Assembly (NCBI RefSeq): GCF_016757755.1
Contig: NZ_CP068437.1
Span: 5,022,001-5,086,000 of the forward strand
Source of the DNA: Shewanella sp. KX20019
Lineage (GTDB): Bacteria > Pseudomonadota > Gammaproteobacteria > Enterobacterales > Shewanellaceae
Length of the DNA: 64,000 bases
Reading direction: 5' to 3'
Below, piece by piece: positions 45,363 through 55,689 of the stretch (the stretch's first letter is position 1; each line of letters begins with the position of its first letter). A program made the translations under genes and the position numbers. The notes below the pieces were generated by a model. It did no database searches. It was not told where the DNA came from and worked only from the letters and a program-made list of their open reading frames with translations.

Positions 45363-46592
45363 CTATTTATTGTGATTGTGTAACGCTCTGATCCGGCTCG
45401 AAAGCGAATACAAACGGATAAAGCCTTCAGCATCTTTCTGGTTATAAACATCATCGTCGCCAAAAGTGGCAAACTCTTCTGAATATAGGCTGTTAGGCGA
45501 ACGTTTTTTCACTGCGCTAGCTTGGCCTTTGTAGAGCTTAATAATAACTTCGCCGTTAACGAGATCCGCGAGTGGTTTCGATGCTCCAAGCAGTGACTCA
45601 CAAAGCGGTGTAAACCAACGACCGTCATAGACGAGGTGTGCCATTTGTGCGCCAACTTGTTCACGCCATTCACGGCTTGTTTTATCAAGTACTAATTCTT
45701 CAATGGCACGCAGTGCAGCGTACATTACCGTGCCACCAGGGGTTTCATAACAACCACGGGACTTCATTCCAACAAGTCTATTCTCGGTAATATCAATTCT
45801 GCCAACACCATGAGCACCAGCAACTTCATTCAGTACCATGAGTGCTTTGTAAGGTGAAAGTGCTTCACCGTTCACCTTGGTGATCTTGCCTTGTTCAATT
45901 TCTATTGCGACATACTCAGGCGCATTTGGCGCATCTTCAGGTGCAACTGTCATGGTCCACACACCCTTAGTTGGCTCGTTCCATGGATCTTCTAGCTCGC
46001 CACCTTCATGAGAAATATGCCAGGCATTGGCATCACGACTATAAATCTTAGTCACTGAAGAGGTCGTTTCGATATTACGCTCGGCAAGATAATCGAGCAG
46101 ATCTTCCCGGCTAACCATCTCCCATTCACGCCATGGAGCAATGACCTTTAAGTCTGGTGCTAGCGCAGCAAAACAACCTTCGAAACGCACCTGATCGTTA
46201 CCCTTGCCAGTGCAGCCGTGACAAACAGCATCAGCGCCAACTTTACGTGCGACCTCGACCTGTGCCTTTGCAATAATCGGTCTTGCCATAGACGTCCCTA
46301 GGAGATAGGTCCCTTCATAAATCGCCCCTGTCGCGATGGTCGGGTAGATATAATCAGCCACCAGCTCCTCTTTTAAATCGACGATATGGCACTCTGATGC
46401 GCCCGATTTAATCGCCTTTTCGTGCAAACCTTCAAGTTCTGCGTCACCTTGGCCAACATCGGCACAAAAGGCAATAATTTCACAGTTATCATAGGTCTCT
46501 TTAAGCCAAGGAATAATGGCTGAGGTGTCGAGGCCGCCTGAATACGCTAGCACGACTTTTTTAACATCTGTTTTCGTAGCTTTGATTGACAT
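45363..46592 (-). CDS. argG: Argininosuccinate synthase
   Basis: The 409-residue enzyme joins citrulline and aspartate with ATP. The PP-loop is AYSGGLDTSAIIPWL (about 16-30). CTGKGNDQVRFE and TLLGTSMARP-like YLLGTSMARPIIAKAQ are diagnostic. It is the common type I form. It lies 68 bp after argF and 87 bp before argH in one transcription direction. Confidence 0.98.
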   Translation of the reverse strand: MSIKATKTDVKKVVLAYSGGLDTSAIIPWLKETYDNCEIIAFCADVGQGDAELEGLHEKAIKSGASECHIVDLKEELVADYIYPTIATGAIYEGTYLLGTSMARPIIAKAQVEVARKVGADAVCHGCTGKGNDQVRFEGCFAALAPDLKVIAPWREWEMVSREDLLDYLAERNIETTSSVTKIYSRDANAWHISHEGGELEDPWNEPTKGVWTMTVAPEDAPNAPEYVAIEIEQGKITKVNGEALSPYKALMVLNEVAGAHGVGRIDITENRLVGMKSRGCYETPGGTVMYAALRAIEELVLDKTSREWREQVGAQMAHLVYDGRWFTPLCESLLGASKPLADLVNGEVIIKLYKGQASAVKKRSPNSLYSEEFATFGDDDVYNQKDAEGFIRLYSLSSRIRALHNHNK

Positions 46593-46660
46593 ATCTACTT
46601 CCTAATTCTTGATATTTTTTCGTCGAAGACTCAACGAAATATAAATTCATTAACTTGCTG

Positions 46661-47569
46661 TTACTGACCTAATAAGGTCACCAGTACTGCATTTTGTGCA
46701 TGCATACGGTTCTCTGCTTGATGCAGTATTAACGATCCTGCGCCATCGACAATCTCAGTTGTTGCTTCAACTTCTCGATAAGCAGGTAGGCAATGCATAA
46801 AGTGTTTTGCACCTGCCGCAGCCATCAATTCGGCGTTCACTTGGTAAGGTTTAAACTTCGCTTCAATCTCTTCCATTGAAGCGCTGTCCCCCATAGAGAT
46901 CCATGTATCAGTATAGATAGCATCATGGCCAGCGATAGCTTCAACGTCAGAACTCAGTACTAAGGTTCCGCCATGTTTTGCGGCTAATGCTTGTGCTTCA
47001 CAAACAACCTTGCCATCAGGGAAATGCCCAGGTGGGCACAAGACCGTCATATGAGCACCAAGAATCGCAGCGCCAAACATCAATGAATGGGTCACATTAT
47101 TACCATCACCGACATAGGCTAGCCTTACTTTACTCACGTCTTCATATTGCTCTGACAACGTCAAAAAGTCTGCCAAGCCCTGACACGGATGGTAAAGATC
47201 GGACAGTGCATTTACGACTGGTACAGTGCCATGTTCAGCTAACTGCTCTATGGTTGAGTGCAAAAACGTACGCGCCACGATGGCATCAGCCCAGCAGGAG
47301 ATGTTTGCTGCAAAATCAGATACGGGTTCACGTTTTCCTAATGCACCATTTTGTTGGTCAAGATATAGACAATGACCGCCCAACTTATTAATACCGATAT
47401 CAAAGCTGACTCGGGTTCTTAATGATGGCTTCTCGAACAGCATGACGACACTCTTGCCGTCTAATGCTTTTCTATAATCGGCAGGATTGGCCTTGATATT
47501 TTTTGCTAGTGTTAGCAGGTCCAAAAGTTGCTGCTGGGATAGATCTTTAATTGATAATAAATGGTCCAT
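46661..47569 (-). CDS. argF: Ornithine carbamoyltransferase
   Basis: The 302-residue enzyme makes citrulline from ornithine and carbamoyl phosphate. The carbamoyl phosphate site reads FEKPSLRTR (46-54), with Leu in place of the more usual Thr of STRTR, a known variant. LYHPCQGLAD and MHCLPAYR are the other active-site motifs. The HCLP loop favours ornithine as substrate over acetylornithine. It follows argB by 12 bp. Confidence 0.97.
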   Translation of the reverse strand: MDHLLSIKDLSQQQLLDLLTLAKNIKANPADYRKALDGKSVVMLFEKPSLRTRVSFDIGINKLGGHCLYLDQQNGALGKREPVSDFAANISCWADAIVARTFLHSTIEQLAEHGTVPVVNALSDLYHPCQGLADFLTLSEQYEDVSKVRLAYVGDGNNVTHSLMFGAAILGAHMTVLCPPGHFPDGKVVCEAQALAAKHGGTLVLSSDVEAIAGHDAIYTDTWISMGDSASMEEIEAKFKPYQVNAELMAAAGAKHFMHCLPAYREVEATTEIVDGAGSLILHQAENRMHAQNAVLVTLLGQ

Positions 47570-47581
47570 GAAACCGCTCTC

Positions 47582-48388
47582 CTAAGGTTGAATCTGAGTA
47601 CCAACGGTTTCACCGTTGCTTAATGCAATAAGTTGTTCGGCATGACGCCAAGATGCAATTTGCACCGCTTGCCCCATCGACTCAGCGACTTCGAGTGCTG
47701 CTTCGACTTTTACTTTCATGCCCTTCTCAATCACACCAATCTTAGTGAGTGCGGCAATCTCAGCTCGATTCAAACTGCTGATCAATTGTCCTTTGCCATC
47801 GAGTACGCCCGACACATCAGACAGCAATACAAGATTTCCGCCAACAAGTTTAGCCAAAGATGTGGCTGCTTGGTCTGCATTGACATTAAGCATCTCGCCC
47901 TTAGCACTAATAGCGATGGAACTAACAATGGGCATCCAACCTTTCGTCAGTACAAACTCAAGATAGCTCGCATCATTGGGTTCTACTTCACCGACGAGTC
48001 CCAGCTGTGGGTCTTTAATACTTGCCGTCATCATATCCGCATCCGCTAAGCTCATGCCTAAGCAAGTAATGCCCGCCTTAATCGCAGCTGCTTGCAGTAT
48101 TTTATTTGATGTTCCAGCAAGTGCACCGACAATGACAGGGACTTGTTCAGCAGGTGTCACACGTAGTCCATCCAGTTTTTCGGTCACCATGTTATTGGCT
48201 TTAAGCTGCTCATCGACTAAGCAACCTCCGCCATGCACCATAATCAGCGGTTGACCATCAGCGATAATTTTTGCAGCCGTTTCCATTAAACGAGCCATGC
48301 CCATGTCACACTGCAATAATGCACCACCCACTTTTAATACCATCACAGGTTTGGATTTTGTATTGCTATCTGTATTTAATGTTGCCAT
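47582..48388 (-). CDS. argB: Acetylglutamate kinase
   Basis: The start was set at ATG 48388, with GGAG six bases upstream. A longer reading from 48400 uses a TTG. The 268 residues include VMVLKVGGALLQ, PLIMVHGGG, NVNADQAATSLAKLVGG and GMKVKVEAALEVAE. It phosphorylates N-acetylglutamate. The length is close to the short, E. coli-like, arginine-insensitive form. It lies between argC (17 bp) and argF (12 bp). Confidence 0.97.
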   Translation of the reverse strand: MATLNTDSNTKSKPVMVLKVGGALLQCDMGMARLMETAAKIIADGQPLIMVHGGGCLVDEQLKANNMVTEKLDGLRVTPAEQVPVIVGALAGTSNKILQAAAIKAGITCLGMSLADADMMTASIKDPQLGLVGEVEPNDASYLEFVLTKGWMPIVSSIAISAKGEMLNVNADQAATSLAKLVGGNLVLLSDVSGVLDGKGQLISSLNRAEIAALTKIGVIEKGMKVKVEAALEVAESMGQAVQIASWRHAEQLIALSNGETVGTQIQP

Positions 48389-48405
48389 ATCTGACTCCAA
48401 ACCGG

Positions 48406-49395
48406 TTAATTTAACAACCTTTTAAAATGAATCTTTATGCACTGCAAGGCTTGGCTCGCGGCACCCTTCATTAAGTTATCTATTGCGCTAGATACCACTA
48501 GATAATTTGTTTCGGCGTCATACTTCCAACCGATAAGGCAATTTGGTGTTTGTACCACATCATCAATCTTAGGAAATTGGTTCTGCTTTACTGTCACAAG
48601 TGGCGCATCGTCATAGCACTGGTAGGCAGCCTCAATATCTTTGGCTGTTGTGCCTTGAGCTAACTTCACCGTAATAGTGGCAAGAATGCCGCGTTTGAAA
48701 TTGCCTAGATGAGGCGTAAAGATGACTTCCTGCCCGAGCTGCGTTGCAATCTCAGGTTGATGTCGATGACCCAGCACACCATATGGCGTTAAGCTGACTT
48801 CACAAAAACTAGTATGTAGCTGTGCTTTTCTACCCGCACCCGTCACACCGCTGATAGCATTAATCACCGGGAAAACATCTGTCAGTAAATGAGATAAGGG
48901 CTTTAACGCTGTAAGTGATGCCGTTGGATAACAACCCGGTACCGCAATCATTTTACTGCTAGCAATTTTGTCTGCATTCCATTCCGCTAAACCATAAACC
49001 GCATCAGCAAGAACTTGTGGGTATTCATGAGTAAAACCATACCACTTAGGGTATTTATCTAATGCTTCGAAACGATATGCGCCACTCAGGTCGAAGACCA
49101 CCAGCCCTTGTTGATAGAACCAAGCTGCAAGGTGCAGACTGACCACGTGGTCAGTCGCTAATACTACAGCATCCGCCTGTGCAACTATGACTGCTTTAGC
49201 ATCATCGGTTAATGGGCTTAAACAAAAATTTATATGACTGTAGCTAGGGTAAAGTTCAGCAAGAGGTTTACCTTTATCTAAGCTGTTTTCAGATACATAA
49301 AGGCCTTGAATGGATAAGTCCGCTTCAGCATTTATGAGAGCAGTGATTTGTGCGCCGGTATACCCGCTAGCACCAATAATGGCTATATTTTTCAT
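48406..49395 (-). CDS. argC: N-acetyl-gamma-glutamyl-phosphate reductase
   Basis: The 329-residue NADP-dependent enzyme has Rossmann motif IIGASGYTGAQITALI at the N-terminus, catalytic Cys in VPGCYPTASLTALKP, and HRHQPEIATQLG (active-site His). It makes N-acetylglutamate semialdehyde. It is the first gene of argCBFGH, divergent from argE, with the shared 275-bp control region carrying a candidate ArgR site. Confidence 0.98.
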   Translation of the reverse strand: MKNIAIIGASGYTGAQITALINAEADLSIQGLYVSENSLDKGKPLAELYPSYSHINFCLSPLTDDAKAVIVAQADAVVLATDHVVSLHLAAWFYQQGLVVFDLSGAYRFEALDKYPKWYGFTHEYPQVLADAVYGLAEWNADKIASSKMIAVPGCYPTASLTALKPLSHLLTDVFPVINAISGVTGAGRKAQLHTSFCEVSLTPYGVLGHRHQPEIATQLGQEVIFTPHLGNFKRGILATITVKLAQGTTAKDIEAAYQCYDDAPLVTVKQNQFPKIDDVVQTPNCLIGWKYDAETNYLVVSSAIDNLMKGAASQALQCIKIHFKRLLN

Positions 49396-49632
49396 AGTCT
49401 ATGACTTTAAAACCTTTATCTTGAATTTAGATGACAAAACGAAAAAAAGAGTGGGCACAACTTAAGCCCTGGCTTAACACCATTAAAGACAAGTTTATCG
49501 TCGCAGGAATTGGGTAGGATTGACCTTAATATTTAATAATTGAACTAGGTTAAACATATATACTCTCATTTATAGGCCATCAAAATATGGTACTTATCTT
49601 AGCTGTTTGATAGACTAACACACAAAATTAAT

Positions 49633-49662
49633 TATGCAATATAATTGAATATATATTTGAGT
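49633..49662. promoter_or_regulatory. Candidate ArgR (ARG box) region
   Basis: TATGCAATATAATTGAAT (49633-49650) differs at about three positions from the TNTGAATWWWWATTCANW operator. The overlapping TTGAATATATATTTGAGT (49645-49662) is a second, weaker match. The region lies just upstream of argE in the argC-argE divergent spacer. This is a by-eye match. Confidence 0.5.
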
Positions 49663-49670
49663 ATTATTTA

Positions 49671-50822
49671 ATGACTACATTACCTGATATAAAGAGTAGC
49701 TTCACTCAGCTAATCGCAGCACCTTCAATAAGTGCATTAGAAGTGCAGCATGACATGAGCAACAAAGCCGTCATTGCGCTATTACATAGTTGGTTTACCG
49801 ATTTAGGCATGAACTGCCAAGCACAGCCCGTTGCCAACACCCGTGATAAGCACAACTTTGTTGCCTCTTTTGGCAGCGGTAAAGGTGGATTATTACTGGC
49901 TGGGCACACCGATACAGTACCGTTTGATGAGGGGCGCTGGAGTCAAGACCCTTTCCAACTAGTTGAAAAGAATGACCGTTGGTACGGTTTAGGCACTTGC
50001 GATATGAAGGGTTTTTTTGCTTTAGTGTTAGAAGCCTTAAAAGAGCTGCCAATGGATAAGTTCAAACGCCCCTTGCATATATTGGCTAGCGCGGATGAAG
50101 AAACCACTATGAATGGTGCTAAGGCTTTTGCCGCCGCTAAATCCATCAGCCCCGATTACGCCATTATTGGCGAACCTACCAGTCTAAAGCCTGTTTATAT
50201 GCATAAAGGTCATTTTACTCAAGGCATAAGAGTAACAGGTCGTAGTGGCCATTCATCTGATCCTGCTAAAGGCTTAAACGCTATCGAGGTTATGCATTTA
50301 GTTACTGGGCAATTGCTAAAACTCAAACAGCACTTAGCAGATAACTATCGCGAAAATGCTTTTAGCGTCCCCTACCCAACCATGAACTTTGGCCATATTC
50401 ACGGCGGTGATGCTGCCAATAGAATTTGCGGCTGCTGCGATCTACATATCGATCTTCGTCCAATTCCAGGCCTGGCACTTGAGGATTTAGAGCTAATGGT
50501 TGCTAACTACTTGGCACCAGTCTCTAGTCAGTACCCTGGTTGCATTAGCGTTGCACCGCTATACCCTGGCTCGGAGCCATTTGCAGAGAATAAAGAGGCT
50601 AGTTGGAGTAAGCTCGTTGCGCAACTGTCAGATAATGAACTTGAAGTCGTCAACTATGCAACTGAGGCTCCCTATATTCGCCAACTTGGTTGTCAAACTT
50701 TAGTACTCGGTCCAGGCAGTATCGAGCAAGCCCACCAGCCAGACGAGTATCTTGACCTGCATTATATCAATCGCACTAAACAGCTATTAAAAGAACTGAT
50801 ATATCATGCCTGTATAAAATAA
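49671..50822 (+). CDS. argE: Acetylornithine deacetylase
   Basis: The 383-residue M20-family zinc metallohydrolase releases ornithine and acetate from N-acetylornithine. Zinc and catalytic motifs are LLLAGHTDTVPFDEGRW, GLGTCDMKGFFA and SADEETTMNGAK; a dimerisation domain is in the middle (HKGHFTQGIRVTGRSGHSSDP). The presence of argE indicates the linear, non-recycling arginine pathway in this region. It is divergent from argC. Only a weak ribosome site precedes the ATG. Confidence 0.97.
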   Translation: MTTLPDIKSSFTQLIAAPSISALEVQHDMSNKAVIALLHSWFTDLGMNCQAQPVANTRDKHNFVASFGSGKGGLLLAGHTDTVPFDEGRWSQDPFQLVEKNDRWYGLGTCDMKGFFALVLEALKELPMDKFKRPLHILASADEETTMNGAKAFAAAKSISPDYAIIGEPTSLKPVYMHKGHFTQGIRVTGRSGHSSDPAKGLNAIEVMHLVTGQLLKLKQHLADNYRENAFSVPYPTMNFGHIHGGDAANRICGCCDLHIDLRPIPGLALEDLELMVANYLAPVSSQYPGCISVAPLYPGSEPFAENKEASWSKLVAQLSDNELEVVNYATEAPYIRQLGCQTLVLGPGSIEQAHQPDEYLDLHYINRTKQLLKELIYHACIK

Positions 50823-50991
50823 CTCATGTTGTTAAGGCAGATATTTAGTCCAAACTAATTCTAAGCGCCATAATTAATGGATTGAAAGGTGAGGTAGAGC
50901 ACATTCAGACACGATAACCCAAACCAGATCATTGCCTAGTGCACAGTCGCTAGGTATTGTGATCGATTAGCTTACTAATAATGGAGCACGT

Positions 50992-53628
50992 ATGGTTGAT
51001 ATGTATGCGTCGCTAAGGTCGAACGTTGGCACCTTAGGACAGATTTTAGGTGACACTATTCGCACCGATCTCGATGACACTTTCCTAGACAAAATCGAAC
51101 AGATCCGCCATCTCTCTAAAAGTTCACGCCAGGGTAACGATGCCGCCCGCGAAGAGATGCTTACCCTACTCTCCTCTTTGAGTGATGATGAACTTGTACC
51201 ATTTGCCAAAGCTTTTAACCAATTCCTAAACTTGGCCAATATTGCCGAGCAGTTTCACACCATTAGCCGTAACTGTGATGAACTAGTGTGTGTTCCAGAC
51301 CCAGTAGAGCAGCTGCTAGGGAGAATGCTAGGTGGTAATATCGATCAAGAGAAGATGCTCGACTGCTTAAAGAGCCTCGATATCGATTTGGTGCTAACCG
51401 CCCACCCTACTGAGATTTCACGACGCACACTGATCCAGAAGTATTCCGCTGTCGTTGATTCACTCACCGCGTTAGAGAACACCCAATTAACTGAGCAAGA
51501 GAAGAAACAACACCATCTGCGTTTACGTCAACTTATCGCGCAAATTTGGCATACCAATGAGATCCGCAATGAGCGACCAACCCCCGTTGATGAAGCTCGC
51601 TGGGGCTTAAGCACTATTGAAGTGTCGTTATGGCAAGCTATCCCCGACTTTTTAAGGCAATTAAACCAGCAGGTAGAAGAGCGTACAAATACTCAACTTC
51701 CCATTGATATTGCGCCAGTAAGATTCTCCAGTTGGATGGGTGGCGATCGTGATGGTAATCCATTTGTTACTTCCGTGGTTACTCAAGAAGTTCTTGATAG
51801 AAACCGTCATACTGCCGCCAGACTTTACCTTAAAGACGTGGTACTTCTGGTCAATGATCTGTCGATGGAAACCGCAAATAACGAGTTGCTTGCATACACT
51901 AACAACAGTAACGAACCCTATCGTGACGTACTCAAATGCCTGCGACAGAAGCTAAGAAAAACCATCGATTACCTCAATGCCAGACTTGAAGGTCATCACC
52001 CTGAAGTTGACTTAAATGACATCATCTGGGAAGAGAAAGATCTTAAAGAACCACTGATGATGCTTTATAAGAGTCTAAGTGATAGCGGTATGAGCCTGAT
52101 TGCCAATGGTCTACTCCTCGATATGCTGCGCCGCATCGCCTGTTTTGGTATACACATGCTCAGGCTCGATATCCGTCAAGATGCGCAGCGTCACGCAGAT
52201 GTCATTGCAGAGTTAACGCGATATTTAGGCTTGGGTGATTACGCACATTGGGGAGAGGCAGAAAAACAGTCCTTTCTACTAAGAGAGCTCACCAGCAAGC
52301 GCCCATTGATCCCGGCGACATGGCAAGGGTCTGATGATGTAGCAGAAGTACTCAGGACCTGTCGCTTAATCGCTACACAACCAGCACGAGCAATGGGCTC
52401 TTACGTTATATCGATGGCCAGCCAGCCGTCAGACGTACTCACCGTATTACTATTGCTTAAAGAAACCGGTTGCCCTCATCCGATGCGAGTGGTGCCACTG
52501 TTTGAAACCTTAGATGACCTAAATAATGCCTCTCAATGCATGTCTTCACTCTTTAGCATTGATTGGTATCGCGGATACACTAAGGGGATCCAAGAGGTCA
52601 TGATTGGTTATTCTGACTCCGCAAAAGATGCAGGGGTGATGGCAGCAGCTTGGGCACAATATAGCGCACAAGAAAAGCTGCTTGCTGTGAGCCAAGATGC
52701 CGATATTAAGCTAACACTATTCCATGGACGTGGCGGCACTATCGGCCGTGGAGGCGGACCAGCACATGAGGCTATTTTATCTCAACCTCCTGGTTCTGTA
52801 GACGGCCGTATTCGCGTCACAGAGCAGGGTGAGATGATCCGCTTTAAGTTTGGTCTGCCTAAGTTGGCAGTACAGAGCCTAGCCTTGTATACATCAGCTG
52901 TAATGGAAGCGACTTTACTCCCACCACCAGAGCCTAAACCAGAGTGGCGTCGCTGTATGGAGCAACTTGCTGACGAATCTGTACTGGCTTATCGTGCCAT
53001 CGTTAGAGATGAGCCAGATTTTGTATCTTACTTCCGCGCAGCTACGCCAGAAGTAGAGTTAGGTAAACTACCTTTAGGTAGCCGACCAGCCAAGCGTCGA
53101 GTTGATGGTGGGATTGAAAGTTTACGTGCTATCCCTTGGATATTTGCCTGGTCTCAAAATCGCTTAATGTTGCCAGCCTGGCTAGGTGCAGGCGAAGCCT
53201 TGAAAGCCGCCTCACAACGAGGTGAACTGCCTCTATTGCAAGAGATGGAGCAACAGTGGCCTTTCTTTAAAACACGTATCTCCATGCTTGAAATGGTTTA
53301 CGCCAAAGCCGAACCTAACTTGGCAAAATATTATGAGGCCTGCTTAGTCCCCGAAGAACTACACCATCTAGGCGTTCAATTACGTGAACGTCTAGCGATT
53401 GGTGTAGAAGCAGTGCTTGAGCTTACTCAATCTGAAAGCTTAATGGCACACACCCCTTGGAATAGAGAATCAGTCGAATTAAGGAATCCCTATATTGATC
53501 CTCTCAACTTCCTGCAAGCAGAACTATTAGCCCGTACTCGCCGTGAGGAGGAAACGTCTAAAAATGTACAGCTAGCACTCATGTTAACAATTGCAGGGGT
53601 GGCAGCAGGAATGAGAAACACTGGCTAA
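50992..53628 (+). CDS. ppc: Phosphoenolpyruvate carboxylase
   Basis: The 878-residue cytoplasmic enzyme makes oxaloacetate from PEP and bicarbonate. The active-site His lies in VLTAHPTEISRRTL (about 136), with FHGRGGTIGRGGGPAHEAILSQP and the C-terminal MRNTG also diagnostic. ATG 50992 is preceded by GGAG at good spacing. The stop codon shares one base with the start of the next gene (TAATG), coupling their translation. Confidence 0.98.
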   Translation: MVDMYASLRSNVGTLGQILGDTIRTDLDDTFLDKIEQIRHLSKSSRQGNDAAREEMLTLLSSLSDDELVPFAKAFNQFLNLANIAEQFHTISRNCDELVCVPDPVEQLLGRMLGGNIDQEKMLDCLKSLDIDLVLTAHPTEISRRTLIQKYSAVVDSLTALENTQLTEQEKKQHHLRLRQLIAQIWHTNEIRNERPTPVDEARWGLSTIEVSLWQAIPDFLRQLNQQVEERTNTQLPIDIAPVRFSSWMGGDRDGNPFVTSVVTQEVLDRNRHTAARLYLKDVVLLVNDLSMETANNELLAYTNNSNEPYRDVLKCLRQKLRKTIDYLNARLEGHHPEVDLNDIIWEEKDLKEPLMMLYKSLSDSGMSLIANGLLLDMLRRIACFGIHMLRLDIRQDAQRHADVIAELTRYLGLGDYAHWGEAEKQSFLLRELTSKRPLIPATWQGSDDVAEVLRTCRLIATQPARAMGSYVISMASQPSDVLTVLLLLKETGCPHPMRVVPLFETLDDLNNASQCMSSLFSIDWYRGYTKGIQEVMIGYSDSAKDAGVMAAAWAQYSAQEKLLAVSQDADIKLTLFHGRGGTIGRGGGPAHEAILSQPPGSVDGRIRVTEQGEMIRFKFGLPKLAVQSLALYTSAVMEATLLPPPEPKPEWRRCMEQLADESVLAYRAIVRDEPDFVSYFRAATPEVELGKLPLGSRPAKRRVDGGIESLRAIPWIFAWSQNRLMLPAWLGAGEALKAASQRGELPLLQEMEQQWPFFKTRISMLEMVYAKAEPNLAKYYEACLVPEELHHLGVQLRERLAIGVEAVLELTQSESLMAHTPWNRESVELRNPYIDPLNFLQAELLARTRREEETSKNVQLALMLTIAGVAAGMRNTG

Positions 53629-54170
53629 TGAAATTACTCAATATTGCTCTATGCGGTTTATTACTATTATTGACTGGCTGTGTCAGTCAATACAGTATTA
53701 CCGAAAAGGAATTAGAAGGTTATCTTAGTGACGAAATGCATTTTGAGATCAAGCAGGGTAATCAAATATTTGGTATTGATCTCAAGGTTAATGATATTGA
53801 TGTCACTTTAGGTGAGAAGCCAGACACTATGGCAGTAATGGCTTCAACTCGCGTCAAGGTGCGTAATCCAATGTTACCCATTAGTGCCGATATAACTGCA
53901 AAATTTGAAGCACAACCTTGGTACGATGCAAGTAACAATAGTGTTTACCTGCGGAACCTAAATTTGGTAAAAGTAGAGTCTCAGCCTAAAGATATTGAGA
54001 AAGCGATTGGCTCAATAGCGCCTCAACTAATGGGATTTTTAACTCAATTTTTAGAGACTCAACCTGTTTATGTACTCGATACAAAAGAATCAAATCAGGC
54101 CCTTATCGCTGAAATGACAAAGCGTATTGAAGTTAAGCCGGGTAAACTAGTGTTAGTGTTTGACGAATAG
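53628..54170 (+). CDS. YceB-like lipoprotein (DUF1439)
   Basis: The 180 residues have a lipoprotein signal ending LTGC (Cys18) and a single domain (YSITEKELEGYLSD, VNDIDVTLGEKPDTMAVMASTRVKVRNP, LNLVKVESQPKD) that fits the DUF1439/YceB family of lipid-binding-like envelope lipoproteins. Function is not established. It overlaps the ppc stop by one base and shares its terminator. Confidence 0.88.
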   Translation: MKLLNIALCGLLLLLTGCVSQYSITEKELEGYLSDEMHFEIKQGNQIFGIDLKVNDIDVTLGEKPDTMAVMASTRVKVRNPMLPISADITAKFEAQPWYDASNNSVYLRNLNLVKVESQPKDIEKAIGSIAPQLMGFLTQFLETQPVYVLDTKESNQALIAEMTKRIEVKPGKLVLVFDE

Positions 54171-54179
54171 ATCCTGATT

Positions 54180-54214
54180 ACGGCAGCAATGAGTTTTTCA
54201 TCGCTGCCGTTTTC
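54180..54214 (+). terminator. Terminator of the ppc operon
   Basis: ACGGCAGC (54180-54187) pairs with GCTGCCGT (54203-54210), followed by TTTTC. It sits between convergent genes, but the T-run favours the plus strand. Confidence 0.85.
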
Positions 54215-54215
54215 T

Positions 54216-55490
54216 CTATTTATTGAATCTAGTGATTGAACCGTAGTCAACAATTACCGCTTCACCTAGTAACTCTCTGCGCAGCATATCAAACGCAACA
54301 GCAGTACTTAAGCTGCGAACCAAATCACGCGAACGTCTCGGTAGTTTAATCATCTGGCTATAAACCCCACCCTTGGTAGCCAACGCTATGGCAACTGTTC
54401 CTACAGGCTTATCATCAGTACCGCCAGTAGGGCCTGCTACGCCGCTAGTGGCTAACGCATAGTCGCTATCGAGTATGCCTCTTGCCCCTTTGGCCATCTC
54501 CTCCACTGTCGCTATAGATACTGCGCCATGATCGTCCAAGGTTTCTGCATTGACACCCAATACCCTGACTTTTGACTCATTGCTATAAGTCACAAGCCCT
54601 TGATCAAAATAGGATGAACTTCCTGCAAACGAGACCAACTGGCTAGCAATCATTCCCCCCGTGCAAGACTCGGCAGCACTAAGACTCTTTCCAGAACTAA
54701 CTAATAACGAATGGATCTCTTCCGCTAAGCTCTTTTTATTATCGGCCACAATCGCAGTACCTAACAAAAAGCGGATCTGTGCTTCGACCTTATCCAACTC
54801 GCTTATTGCTGATTTACCACGCGCAAACAACTTAATCTCAATATGTGGCATTGAACTGCGATAACCAATGGTTATTCCCTCCGGCAAAATAATGGTTTCT
54901 AGCGCATCAGCTAGGGATGATTCCCCTTGCCCTAACGTTAAGTACTTACGTAGCGAAACATCGCCGGCGATCTCAAACCTTTCTTTAATAAACGGTACAA
55001 ACTGCTCTTTAACCATCTGCTTAAATTCGAATGGCACCCCAGGGGTAAAAAACAACCAAGCCCGATTAAGCTTAACTGCAAACCCACATGCCGTTCCGAC
55101 AGGGTTATCAATCATAATTGCAGACTCAGGCAATAATGCTTGTTTAAGGTTACTCTCAGCCATAACTCGTCCATTACGAGTAAACCAATCCTCTAAACGT
55201 TCGCGCCATAGGCAGTTCTCCACTAACGGTTCACCTTTAGCTAATGCCATCGCCTCAGAGGACAAGTCATCACTTGTTGGGCCTAAGCCGCCATTGACAA
55301 CAATGACGTCAGCTTCCGTACTTCGCTCCTTGAAAACAGCGACTAAATCTTCAAGTCGATCACCTACAGTAATCCGACGTTGGCACTCGACACCATGTTC
55401 CATCAAAGTGTTTGCAAACCATGCTGCATTGGTATCAACAATCTGACCCGCTAATACTTCTTCACCTGTACAAATCATTTCTAATTTCAT
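54216..55490 (-). CDS. cinA: CinA-family protein (MoaB-like domain plus nicotinamide-nucleotide amidase domain)
   Basis: The 424 residues comprise an N-terminal molybdopterin-binding-like domain (about 1-170, MICTGEEVLAGQIVDTNAAW, VVNGGLGPTSDDLSSEAMA) and a C-terminal CinA/PncC domain (about 255-415, SLSAAESCTGGMIASQLVSFAGSS, YALATSGVAGPTGGTDDKPVG). The PncC domain deamidates nicotinamide mononucleotide in pyridine salvage. The name dates from competence-inducible genes. It is transcribed convergently with the ppc operon and lies upstream of the rRNA region. Confidence 0.95.
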   Translation of the reverse strand: MKLEMICTGEEVLAGQIVDTNAAWFANTLMEHGVECQRRITVGDRLEDLVAVFKERSTEADVIVVNGGLGPTSDDLSSEAMALAKGEPLVENCLWRERLEDWFTRNGRVMAESNLKQALLPESAIMIDNPVGTACGFAVKLNRAWLFFTPGVPFEFKQMVKEQFVPFIKERFEIAGDVSLRKYLTLGQGESSLADALETIILPEGITIGYRSSMPHIEIKLFARGKSAISELDKVEAQIRFLLGTAIVADNKKSLAEEIHSLLVSSGKSLSAAESCTGGMIASQLVSFAGSSSYFDQGLVTYSNESKVRVLGVNAETLDDHGAVSIATVEEMAKGARGILDSDYALATSGVAGPTGGTDDKPVGTVAIALATKGGVYSQMIKLPRRSRDLVRSLSTAVAFDMLRRELLGEAVIVDYGSITRFNK

Positions 55491-55689
55491 TGGACAATCC
55501 CTAGCGATTAATTGCAGTTAAATTAGGAGAGGTCAGCAGTAATAGCAATAACCAATTGAGATTAATTAGCTTTATTAACGTGAATATGGCTTTACGCGGC
55601 AAAATAGAAAAAGGATCGACGCAATCGAAATTCTTAGGTTTCAAATTATCTTCTAACTTTCTTAAGTTATGCAAAAACCATTGCATTGC
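55491..55689. other. Spacer between cinA and the decayed 5S region, nothing recognised
   Basis: It should contain the cinA promoter on the minus strand. I see no gene or RNA element in it. Confidence 0.5.
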